NCBI GenBank assembly: GCA_964405075.1
Contig: CAYOMP010000074.1
Coordinates: forward strand, 1-12,331
Length of the DNA stretch: 12,331 bases
Direction of reading: 5' to 3'
Origin: CAYOMP01 sp964405075
GTDB lineage: Bacteria; Bacillota; Clostridia; Lachnospirales; Lachnospiraceae
Shown: positions 1-7,080 of the stretch, piece by piece
Layout: each line of letters starts with the position of its first letter
Position numbering within the stretch: position 1 is the first letter of the stretch
The notes under the pieces: generated by a model
Databases searched by the model: none
What the model saw: only the letters and a program-made list of their open reading frames with translations
Told to the model about the DNA's origin: nothing
Program-made: the position numbers and the translations under genes

Positions 1-1272
1 ATTTAATAATTCAATTACACTATCTTGCTTTTGCAAAAATTTCTGATAGACATCTTTTTCTAACTCTGATGCATTTTCATCTGAAAAATTTGTAATGTCA
101 ATTACATTATTATTTATCAATGCATAATATACGTCATCTATTGGAATCTTAATATCTGCAGCTGTGCTAGTAGCAGTCGGCACATACTCTTTAATATTTT
201 CAATCTTATCAATCAAAATACCAGCCAATGTCTGTTCTATTATTTTGTACACTGCTTCCTGAAGTTCTTTATCAATAGTCAAATAAACATCATTACCTGC
301 TTTCGGCTCAGAACTATCAGCTGTTTCAATTACTCGTCCCAAGTTATCAACATAAACTGTCTCGTAACCTTTTTCTCCTTGAAGTTCTGTTTCCATAACC
401 TGTTCAATACCAGATTTTCCAACCACATCAGTCAAACTATAATTTTCATCTATCTGCTTAAAATCATCTAATTCTTCTTGTGAAATTTTTCCTGTATATC
501 CAATGATATGTGCAAAATATTCACTATCTACATATCTTCTAATGGTATTTTCCGAAATAGATACCCCTTGAAGTGTGTCTTGGTTTTCCATAATAACAGC
601 AACTGTTTCATCTGAAACATCACTAGCAACCGTTGTTGTTAAATATTTCTGGTAGCTATTGGCAGACATTGCATATCTTACAGTTATTATTTTTAACGCT
701 TCTTCATCAGTATATTCTTCACTGATTCCATACTTTTTGTCACTCTTTAGATATTCAATCATACCTTCTGCCGAGATATTTTTTTGTTCTTCCTCTAAAT
801 CATCTATTTTAGCTTCACCATATACATCTGCTATAAATCTTAATAATGAACGTTCTGAAACATTATATGAATAATTTCCTGAACCATCTAAAACAATATT
901 AAAATTTCTATCAATACAGTCTCCATTTTTTTCAATCATTTTTATAAGATTATAAATGGTTGTATTTAATTCTTTGTTTTTTTGTTTAGTCGTAGAATAT
1001 GTTCCATTATCTTCAATTGCTACCGAATATGCCAACTCATTATAAGCCAACAATTCACCGTTTCTGTCATATATATTACCTCTTGTACTATCAATTGTTC
1101 TCTCTTTCATTATTGTCATAGTAAAATCGTTTAAATATGACTCACCATTAATAATCTGCAATTGAAAAATACGTTGAATAAGAATTGCAAACATCACTGT
1201 AAACACAATAACTAAAACAAATAATCTTGATTTTACAATACTAGAAATTACTTCTTTTATACTATTAAACAA
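1..1272 (-). CDS. mrdA: Class B penicillin-binding protein (PBP2/MrdA type), N-terminal part, runs off left edge
   Basis: Elongation-specific peptidoglycan transpeptidase, membrane-anchored with the catalytic domain outside. I read 424 codons from the window edge without a stop. Seen: an N-terminal hydrophobic anchor (about residues 13-34), the class B PBP motif RGNIYDRNGELLA (from about residue 64), a dimerisation-domain region, then VGKSGIEQVMETELQG and the LTID...LQ entry into the transpeptidase domain. The catalytic SxxK, SxN and KTG motifs lie beyond the left edge. An acidic stretch of at least 75 residues follows LTID...LQ before SxxK. It is last in the visible mreBCD block and overlaps or abuts mreD. 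The start is uncertain: TTG at 1272 is 11 nt after AGGAG; GTG at 1284 overlaps that AGGAG and is unlikely; GTG at 1296 is in frame but lacks a good ribosome site. Family is certain; the mrdA symbol rests on context. Confidence 0.87.
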   Translation of the reverse strand, partial: MFNSIKEVISSIVKSRLFVLVIVFTVMFAILIQRIFQLQIINGESYLNDFTMTIMKERTIDSTRGNIYDRNGELLAYNELAYSVAIEDNGTYSTTKQKNKELNTTIYNLIKMIEKNGDCIDRNFNIVLDGSGNYSYNVSERSLLRFIADVYGEAKIDDLEEEQKNISAEGMIEYLKSDKKYGISEEYTDEEALKIITVRYAMSANSYQKYLTTTVASDVSDETVAVIMENQDTLQGVSISENTIRRYVDSEYFAHIIGYTGKISQEELDDFKQIDENYSLTDVVGKSGIEQVMETELQGEKGYETVYVDNLGRVIETADSSEPKAGNDVYLTIDKELQEAVYKIIEQTLAGILIDKIENIKEYVPTATSTAADIKIPIDDVYYALINNNVIDITNFSDENASELEKDVYQKFLQKQDSVIELLN

Positions 1273-1783
1273 ATTTGCTTGCACTCCTTTTTTCACGAGT
1301 TTCTAATCTTCTATTTATACCCCTAATAATTCTGTATAACACAATTGTTACTAACACAGTGTATACAACTTCTGGGATAATAATATTAATTAGATAATAA
1401 CCAAAATTAAATCTTGTTCTAAATAAAAACAAAAATACATATATTATTATTCCATAAGCAAAATCACTCATTGTTATTAAAAACATTGGTAGCTTAATAT
1501 CTTCATCATAAAAAATTTTGTTAAAAAAGCCATTAACATAACCTATATACATATATACCAACGCATAAAATCCTACTATATTACTATAGAATATATCAAT
1601 TAATAAGCCACAAAAGAAACCTACAAACAGACCTTCTTTCTTTCCTCTCATAAATCCAATTGAAGACGTAAGAACAATCAATAAATTAGGTCCAATAGAG
1701 GCAAATGTCAAATATCTAAATAATGTGCATTGAAGACAAAAACACACTATAATCAAAAGTGTCATTACTATCTTTCTTTTCAT
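1265..1783 (-). CDS. mreD: Rod shape-determining protein MreD
   Basis: Integral membrane component of the elongation complex, linking MreC and MreB to the cell-wall synthases. The 172-residue product is hydrophobic nearly throughout, with about five or six predicted membrane segments, and ends in a basic tail (RRLETREKRSASKF). Length and character fit MreD (about 160-180 residues); as usual for this family, sequence motifs are weak, and the identification leans on position directly after mreC. The ATG at 1783 is preceded by AAAGGAG with 5-nt spacing and lies only 2 nt after the mreC stop, suggesting translational coupling. Its stop at 1265-1267 is close to or inside the start region of the PBP gene. 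Confidence 0.9.
   Translation of the reverse strand: MKRKIVMTLLIIVCFCLQCTLFRYLTFASIGPNLLIVLTSSIGFMRGKKEGLFVGFFCGLLIDIFYSNIVGFYALVYMYIGYVNGFFNKIFYDEDIKLPMFLITMSDFAYGIIIYVFLFLFRTRFNFGYYLINIIIPEVVYTVLVTIVLYRIIRGINRRLETREKRSASKFV
1284..1289 (-). promoter_or_regulatory. Ribosome binding site inside the mreD 3' end, for the PBP gene
   Basis: The minus strand reads AAGGAG here, inside the last codons of mreD. It overlaps the in-frame GTG at 1284, which argues against that codon, and lies 11 nt before TTG 1272. This is why 1272 was chosen, though the spacing is long. Confidence 0.45.
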
Positions 1784-1785
1784 AA

Positions 1786-2643
1786 TTACTCCTTTGATTC
1801 CTTTAAATCAGTAATTACTAATACTTCTTCTAAATGCTTAAAATCAACAACCGGTGTCAAATATCCTGATTTAGTAAGATTATTAGAATCTGTTGTAATT
1901 GCTTTTATATATCCTATCAAAATGCCTGGTAAATATTTGTCACTAATATTCGATGTAACAATCTTATCTCCAACATTTACCGCATCGTCATCATCATCTA
2001 ATTGAGAGAAAGCGATTACTCCTTCACTCATTAATTGTAAATCACCACTTACCATACATCTGTCAGATGTAGTCAAAATCTGAGCACTAACATTTCTGGA
2101 ATCATCTATAATAGAATGAACCGTCGCCCAATTTGGTCCAACCTCTGTAATAATTCCAACAAGTCCCCCACTGGCAATAACATTCATATCCTCTGCCAAT
2201 CCGTCATTAGAACCTTTATCAATTACAAATGTACTAAACCAGTTTCCTGCATCCTTACCTGTAATTCTGGCTGCAACCTTAGTATAGCTTGAATACTGCT
2301 GATCTAATTCGTATAATTCTCTTAGTCTTTGCAATTCATATTTATCCTGCTGAAGACTATTATTCTCAAGTGTCAATTCATCTACCTGAGCTTGAAGTTT
2401 TTCATTTTTCTCCATTACTTCTCTTAATGTCTGGAGTTCATCTGCTTTCTCAGTAAATGTTCTGCCTATATAATTGATTCCATTCTGAATAGGCACTAAA
2501 ACATATCCGGCAACAATCTTTAAAGGACCAACTGCCACATCTGTAGTGAAGGTAATACCTATCATACCTAAACATAATAAGGTAACAATTAATAATACAT
2601 ATTTACTTGGCATTACAAATTTGGCTTTAACCTTCTTTTTCAT
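1786..2643 (-). CDS. mreC: Rod shape-determining protein MreC
   Basis: Bitopic protein of the elongation complex that connects the cytoplasmic MreB filament to periplasmic-side PBPs. The start is a basic cytoplasmic end (MKKKVKAKF), followed by one membrane anchor (about residues 16-34), a heptad-like coiled coil (about 65-115, rich in L, E and Q), then the extracellular beta domain with the typical GNWFSTFVIDKG and GLVGIITEVG segments. An Asp run (DDDDD) sits in a loop of the beta domain. The annotated start is the second ATG, at 2643: GAGG lies 7 nt upstream of it but only 1 nt upstream of the first ATG (2649). The product is then 285 residues, normal for the family. It begins 17 nt after the mreB stop. 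Confidence 0.95.
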   Translation of the reverse strand: MKKKVKAKFVMPSKYVLLIVTLLCLGMIGITFTTDVAVGPLKIVAGYVLVPIQNGINYIGRTFTEKADELQTLREVMEKNEKLQAQVDELTLENNSLQQDKYELQRLRELYELDQQYSSYTKVAARITGKDAGNWFSTFVIDKGSNDGLAEDMNVIASGGLVGIITEVGPNWATVHSIIDDSRNVSAQILTTSDRCMVSGDLQLMSEGVIAFSQLDDDDDAVNVGDKIVTSNISDKYLPGILIGYIKAITTDSNNLTKSGYLTPVVDFKHLEEVLVITDLKESKE

Positions 2644-2650
2644 AAACATA

Positions 2651-2654
2651 CCTC
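2651..2654 (-). promoter_or_regulatory. Ribosome binding site that selects the mreC start
   Basis: GAGG on the minus strand. Two in-frame ATG codons follow; the distance is 1 nt to the first and 7 nt to the second, so the second (2643) is preferred. Confidence 0.6.
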
Positions 2655-2660
2655 AAGTCA

Positions 2661-3668
2661 TTACTTATTTTTTGTTGAATATGCAAGCTTTCTATAAGCT
2701 GGTTCCTTAATCATTGCTCCAAGTCCTCTTGCAACGCTTTCTGCCGGCTTGTCGCACTTATTAACCTTTAAACCTGTTTCTTTACTAAACATCTTGTCCA
2801 AATCTTTAATATTAGAAGAACCACCGGTAATATATATACCTGCTCTTATAATATCTGCACCCAATTCAGGTGGAGGTCTTTCTAAAATAACTTTTACAGC
2901 ATCTATAATGCTATGTAATGGCTCTGCAATAGCCGAATAGATTACTTCTGAAGTAATTGATAATTCAGAAGGTAAACCTGTTACTATATCTCTTCCATAT
3001 ACACCTGCACTAGATTCATCCGGAGCCAATGCATTAGCAAGTTCTTTTTTAATATTCTCAGCTGTTTTATCACCAATTATAAAATTGAAATTTCTCTTAA
3101 TATAGTTAATAATAGCCTCATCAAACTTGTTACCGCCAATCTTAATTAGTCTGCTGACAACAATTCCGCCTAACGAAACTATAGAGATTTCTGTAGTATC
3201 CGCACCGATATTAACAATCATAATACCGTTTGAACTTGTTACATCTATACCAACACCAATGGCATCTGCAATAGCTTTTTCTGTAATAAATACTCTCTTA
3301 GCCTTTACATTTGCATTTTCTACCAAATCATAAAACGCTCTTTTTTCTACTTCTGTAATATCTGTAGGAACAGCTATATAGTAATCAGAATTTCTCAAAG
3401 CCTGTTTAGAAACTTTTTCTAACATATGTTTCAAAATCAATTGCATATTCTTGATGTCTGCAATTACACCATTATTCATTGGATATGAAACATTAATATT
3501 AGCTGGTGCTTTTTCATACATTTCAAATGCTGAATCACCTACTGCAAACAATGTATTCTTATTCTGAATTGCAATAATATTTTTTTCATTAAGAATTACT
3601 TCTTCATCATGATTATAAATTTTAATATTACTCGTACCTAAATCGATACCAAAAACGTTACTAGCCAA
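2661..3668 (-). CDS. mreB: Cell shape-determining protein MreB (divergent actin homologue)
   Basis: Bacterial actin that forms membrane-associated filaments and directs side-wall synthesis. The 335-residue product has the actin-fold motifs in order: phosphate 1 GIDLGTSNIKIY (7-18), PTDITEVEKRAF (101-112, the PxxITEVEKRA signature), phosphate 2 (153-160), SLGGIV (165-170), GRDIVTGLP (225-233) and the adenosine motif ITGGSSN (280-286). The phosphate 2 motif is NIGADTTE where the family norm is DIGGGTTE, and TEKAIADAIG (129-138) replaces EEPMAAAIG, so this is a divergent member. The start is TTG at 3668, 8 nt after a GGGGG-type ribosome site; no ATG or GTG fits better. It starts 17 nt after radC and leads the mreBCD-PBP block. 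Confidence 0.95.
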   Translation of the reverse strand: MASNVFGIDLGTSNIKIYNHDEEVILNEKNIIAIQNKNTLFAVGDSAFEMYEKAPANINVSYPMNNGVIADIKNMQLILKHMLEKVSKQALRNSDYYIAVPTDITEVEKRAFYDLVENANVKAKRVFITEKAIADAIGVGIDVTSSNGIMIVNIGADTTEISIVSLGGIVVSRLIKIGGNKFDEAIINYIKRNFNFIIGDKTAENIKKELANALAPDESSAGVYGRDIVTGLPSELSITSEVIYSAIAEPLHSIIDAVKVILERPPPELGADIIRAGIYITGGSSNIKDLDKMFSKETGLKVNKCDKPAESVARGLGAMIKEPAYRKLAYSTKNK

Positions 3669-3685
3669 ATTAATGACCCCCTTCT

Positions 3686-4390
3686 TTATATTCTGCCTTG
3701 TTCTCTAAAACTTACGTATACTTTATCACCTATAATGATATGATCTAATAGCTTTACTCCTACTAAATCTCCTGATTTTTTAATCCTTTCAGTTACCATC
3801 AAATCCTCCCTGCTAGGTCGTGGATCGCCGCTTGGATGATTATGTAGCAATACAAGATAAACTGCATTTTTATTCAATGCCTCTACGAATATTTCTCTTG
3901 GAGAAATTACTGATGAATTAACTGTTCCCTTAGAAATAACCTTATCGCAAATAAAGTTATTCTTTGTATCTAACAATACAATTCTAATTGTCTCATATTT
4001 AAGAAAACGCATATCCTCCATATAATATTCTGCAATACTTTGAGCCGAAGAAAAGTTCATTTTCTTATAAGCTGTAGTTTTCGAAATTCTTCTTGATAAC
4101 TCCGCTATACACTTTACCTGAATAGCTTTTACCTTTCCAACACCCGGTATCTTTTGCAAATCATTTAAAGATGTATCTATTATATTTAGAATACTGCTTG
4201 TATTATCTATTCCCGTTAATATTCTTTGTGACAATTCTACCGAATTTTCTTCTCTATTACCCGTTCTAATAATAACAGCTAACAATTCTGCATCCGTCAG
4301 CATTTCAGGTCCGTACTGCAAAAACTTTTCGTCTGGTCTTTCTTGTAATGGTTTTAAGTTTGTATTAACTTTTATTCTTCGATGCTCCAT
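3686..4390 (-). CDS. radC: RadC family JAB/MPN-domain protein
   Basis: UPF0758 family protein of uncertain function. The name comes from an old DNA-repair assignment that is no longer well supported. The 234-residue product has an N-terminal helix-hairpin-helix region (LQKIPGVGKVKAIQ, about 78-91) and a C-terminal JAB/MPN metallo-isopeptidase-like domain with the metal-site motif HNHPSGDPRPSRED (183-196; H183, H185 and D196 present). Length is normal (about 225-235). The ATG at 4390 follows AAGGAG by 5 nt. It sits 40 nt after the DUF4321 gene and 17 nt before mreB; radC next to mreBCD is a widely conserved arrangement in Bacillota. Nothing suggests inactivation. Confidence 0.95.
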   Translation of the reverse strand: MEHRRIKVNTNLKPLQERPDEKFLQYGPEMLTDAELLAVIIRTGNREENSVELSQRILTGIDNTSSILNIIDTSLNDLQKIPGVGKVKAIQVKCIAELSRRISKTTAYKKMNFSSAQSIAEYYMEDMRFLKYETIRIVLLDTKNNFICDKVISKGTVNSSVISPREIFVEALNKNAVYLVLLHNHPSGDPRPSREDLMVTERIKKSGDLVGVKLLDHIIIGDKVYVSFREQGRI

Positions 4391-4430
4391 GAATACTCCT
4401 TATATATCACAAGGCATCTCTCCAAACATA

Positions 4431-4745
4431 TTATAAACAACGATATACAATTATTGCTATTATTACCCCAATAATACTAGCCATCGTTATCTTAATATTC
4501 AATCCAAATGTAATAACCAAAATTCCTAAATTCAATACGATTGGATTATCTAACCCAAAGTTTTGTCCATAATTAAGCCAGCTAAGAAATGAAACTCCTT
4601 CAGCTAATGAACCGATAAATCCACCAAGAACAATTCCTGTAAGCACTAGTAGAAATAATGCCCACGCATTTTTACTTTTAAGATTACCTGCCACCTTTAT
4701 TCGTCCTTTCATTTTATCTTTAGCAATTATTTGCATAATTAACAA
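4431..4745 (-). CDS. DUF4321 family small membrane protein
   Basis: Protein of unknown function, 104 residues. It has a basic N-terminal stretch (about residues 1-25), then two or three membrane segments (about 28-50, 67-82 and 85-102) separated by a conserved-looking loop with SWLNYGQNFGL followed by LNLGILVITFGLNIKI. This pattern (KNAWALFLL, LNYG, LGxLxxTFGL) is what I recognise as DUF4321 of clostridia. The start chosen is TTG at 4745, 8 nt after AAAGG; ATG 4736 and the later ATG (MKGRIK) have poorer ribosome sites, so 5-12 fewer residues are possible. It is first in the block that continues into radC and mreBCD and has its own candidate promoter. A role in the cell envelope is only inference from location. 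Confidence 0.8.
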   Translation of the reverse strand: MLIMQIIAKDKMKGRIKVAGNLKSKNAWALFLLVLTGIVLGGFIGSLAEGVSFLSWLNYGQNFGLDNPIVLNLGILVITFGLNIKITMASIIGVIIAIIVYRCL

Positions 4746-4782
4746 TTCATAAACCTTTGTTTACAATAACAAAACAACTTTT

Positions 4783-4811
4783 ATTTTAACATAATCCCAA
4801 ATTAATGTATA
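4783..4811 (-). promoter_or_regulatory. Candidate promoter for the DUF4321-radC-mreBCD block
   Basis: In the 79-nt gap upstream of DUF4321 the minus strand has TATACA (4811-4806), a 17-nt spacer and an extended -10, TGTTAAAAT (4791-4783). Predicted transcription would start near 4776, leaving about 30 nt before the TTG start. The -35 is a weak match (4/6), the -10 is good. AT-rich intergenic DNA gives such matches by chance. Confidence 0.4.
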
Positions 4812-4824
4812 CAAGAAATTAGTT

Positions 4825-6120
4825 CTATTTTTCGTGCAATTTTGCAATACCTGCATCTTTTAATTTCTGTAACGACATTAATATACCTAACTTTGCATGC
4901 TGCCATGTAAGTCCACCTTGAAAATATACAGCATATGGTGGTTTAATAGGACCATCCGCACTAAGTTCAATAGAAGAACCCTGAACAAAGGCTCCAGCTG
5001 CCATTATTACATCACTATCATATCCTGGCATTGCCCATGGTTCTGGAACTACATAACTATCAACCGGTGCTGCTGCCTGTATTCCTTTACAAAATTCAAT
5101 AACACCTTCCGGCATACCAAATTCAACTGCCTGAATAATATCATGTCTGCTTTCATCTTTGTTTGGAACTACCTTAAATCCTAAAGTTTCATAAATATTC
5201 GCAGCAAAAATAGCTCCTTTTAATGCACCTCCTACTACACTTGGCGCCAAAAACAGCCCTTGATACAATGTCTGATTAATTCCAAGTGTTGCTCCAACTT
5301 CTTTTCCCAAACCAGGCGAAGTTAATCTGTATGCAGCATTTTCAATACATTCCTTTGTTCCAACAATATATCCGCCAATTGGTGCCAAGCCGCCACCTGG
5401 ATTTTTTATAAGAGAACCAACTACCATATCAGCTCCAACATCACTTGGCTCAATTCTCTCTACAAATTCACCATAACAATTATCTACCATACATATTACA
5501 TCTGGTTTAATTTCTTTTATAAATTTTATTAATTCACCAATTCTTGAAACAGATAATGTTGGTCTTGTCTGGTATCCTTTTGAACGTTGTATAGTAACTA
5601 ATTTTGTTTTTTCATTAATTGCATTCTTAATTCCTTCATAATCAAAGTCACCATTTTCTAACAAATCAACCTGTCTATATGTGATGCCATACTCTGCCAA
5701 AGAACCTTTAGATTCTCTAATACCGATAACTTCTTCTAATGTATCATAAGGTTTACCAACTGGTGATAATAATTCATCTCCTGGTCTAAGATTGGATGCC
5801 AAAGCTACATTTAATGCATGGGTTCCACATGTAAGCTGTGGTCTAACCAGTGCTGCTTCTGCATTAAATACAGAGGCATATACATCTTCTAGTGTATCTC
5901 TACCCAAGTCATTATAGCCGTAGCCTGTTGTAGCTGCAAAATGTACATCACTTACCTTATTCTTTTGCATTGCAGCAATAACTTTCATCTGGTTATATTC
6001 TACATTTTCATCAATTTTAGCAAATCTTTCTTTAAGCGTTTCTTCTATTCGCACTCCGAAATTATACACTTCTTCATCTATGCCTAAATTTTTATACATT
6101 TCATTAATTTCTGTATTCAT
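4825..6120 (-). CDS. Methionine gamma-lyase family PLP enzyme (YnbB / 'aluminium resistance' family)
   Basis: PLP-dependent enzyme of the fold-type I superfamily, in the family annotated as methionine gamma-lyase-like or aluminium resistance protein (Bacillus YnbB). Its substrate is not established. Seen: FAATTGYGYNDLGRDTLEDVY, a cofactor-binding region around TCGTHALNVAL, a conserved Asp in CMVDNCYGEF and the likely Schiff-base lysine K239 in GSLIKNPGGG. The 431-residue length matches YnbB-like proteins (about 420). The start is ATG 6120, 5 nt after AAAGGAG, which overlaps the miaA stop; an in-frame ATG 27 nt upstream lies inside miaA and lacks a comparable site. It follows miaA closely; miaA and ynbB are also near one another in Bacillus, so the linkage is old. 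Cys-Met related catabolism is possible but unproven. Confidence 0.9.
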   Translation of the reverse strand: MNTEINEMYKNLGIDEEVYNFGVRIEETLKERFAKIDENVEYNQMKVIAAMQKNKVSDVHFAATTGYGYNDLGRDTLEDVYASVFNAEAALVRPQLTCGTHALNVALASNLRPGDELLSPVGKPYDTLEEVIGIRESKGSLAEYGITYRQVDLLENGDFDYEGIKNAINEKTKLVTIQRSKGYQTRPTLSVSRIGELIKFIKEIKPDVICMVDNCYGEFVERIEPSDVGADMVVGSLIKNPGGGLAPIGGYIVGTKECIENAAYRLTSPGLGKEVGATLGINQTLYQGLFLAPSVVGGALKGAIFAANIYETLGFKVVPNKDESRHDIIQAVEFGMPEGVIEFCKGIQAAAPVDSYVVPEPWAMPGYDSDVIMAAGAFVQGSSIELSADGPIKPPYAVYFQGGLTWQHAKLGILMSLQKLKDAGIAKLHEK

Positions 6121-6125
6121 AATAT

Positions 6126-6132
6126 CTCCTTT
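6126..6132 (-). promoter_or_regulatory. Ribosome binding site that selects the YnbB-like gene start
   Basis: AAAGGAG on the minus strand, overlapping the miaA stop codon (6131-6133) and 5 nt before ATG 6120. It rules against the longer reading frame beginning at 6147 and suggests translational coupling to miaA. Confidence 0.65.
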
Positions 6133-7072
6133 AGTTAATACCTGCATTTTTTAAAATTTCCAATGCACTATTTAATAACTCATCTTTATCTTTATAATCT
6201 TGTAAATTAAGCCATGTAACATTCTTTTCTCTTCTAAACCATGTCAACTGCCTTTTGGCAAAATGTCTCGTGTCACGCTTTAAAATATATATAGCTTGTT
6301 CTAGTGTAATTTCACCATTGAGATAATCCAGAATTTCCTTATATCCTAATCCCTGCATTGAAACCATATCCTTTGTATATCCTTTTTCTTTTAACGCTTT
6401 TACTTCTTCTAACAAGCCCTCTTCTAACATAATATCAATTCTCTTATCAATTCTGTTATAGAGAACTTCTCTATCGTTATTCAAAACAAAGTATACAAAA
6501 TTATATGGCGATTCCTTCTGACACTGTTCATCATTGTGCAATGAAATCCGCTCACCAGTCTGCTTATAATACTCTAAAGCTCTTATTACACGTTTAACAT
6601 TATTAGCATGAATGTTTTCTGCAGATTTAGGGTCAACTTCTGCTAACATCTGATGTAAATATTCATTTCCCCTTTCTAATGCAAGCTGTTCTAGTTCTTT
6701 CCTATAGGATGTATCTTCATTAGTTTCAGTAAAATCTATATCATACAATACTGCCTGTATATAAAAGCCTGTTCCTCCAACAATAATAGGAATTTTTCCT
6801 TTATCATATATTTCCCGAATATATTTATCTGCATATTTCTTAAATATAACAACAGTAAACTCTTCATCCGGTTCAAATTCGTCAATAAGATAATGCTTCA
6901 CACCCTGCATTTCTTCTTTCTTTATCTTTGCCGAACCTATATCCATATATTTATATACCTGCATTGAATCAGCAGAAATAATTTCACCATTTACGGCCTT
7001 TGCTAAGGATATTGACAATTCAGTCTTTCCTACCGCCGTAGGACCTGTTAATACAATAATTGGTTTTTTCAA
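6131..7072 (-). CDS. miaA: tRNA dimethylallyltransferase MiaA
   Basis: Transfers the dimethylallyl group from DMAPP to N6 of A37 in tRNAs that read codons beginning with U, the first step to the ms2i6A modification. The 313-residue product has the P-loop GPTAVGKTELS (10-20), ISADSMQVYKYMDIGSAK (32-49), VGGTGFYIQA (98-107), the helical tRNA-swinging insertion, and the C-terminal QLTWFRREKNVTWL typical of MiaA. Length is normal. The start is TTG at 7072, giving the standard MKKPIIVLTGPTAVGK N-terminus, with AGGTGA 5 nt upstream. It starts 8 nt after the mutL stop, and its stop is embedded in the ribosome site of the next gene. mutL-miaA linkage is common across bacteria. Confidence 0.97.
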   Translation of the reverse strand: MKKPIIVLTGPTAVGKTELSISLAKAVNGEIISADSMQVYKYMDIGSAKIKKEEMQGVKHYLIDEFEPDEEFTVVIFKKYADKYIREIYDKGKIPIIVGGTGFYIQAVLYDIDFTETNEDTSYRKELEQLALERGNEYLHQMLAEVDPKSAENIHANNVKRVIRALEYYKQTGERISLHNDEQCQKESPYNFVYFVLNNDREVLYNRIDKRIDIMLEEGLLEEVKALKEKGYTKDMVSMQGLGYKEILDYLNGEITLEQAIYILKRDTRHFAKRQLTWFRREKNVTWLNLQDYKDKDELLNSALEILKNAGIN

Positions 7073-7080
7073 AATATCAC

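Noticed and set aside
1981..2000. Trinucleotide CAT/GAT run as a microsatellite
   Set aside because: Only about five imperfect units encoding an Asp-rich loop of MreC; too short to be notable.
4897..5184. Plus-strand open frame of 95 codons inside the YnbB-like gene
   Set aside because: Antisense shadow of a well-supported enzyme gene; Trp-, Cys- and Asn-rich product without a recognisable domain.
6121..6147. Longer N-terminus (nine extra residues) for the YnbB-like protein
   Set aside because: The upstream ATG lies inside miaA without a comparable ribosome site, while the internal ATG at 6120 has AAAGGAG at ideal spacing.
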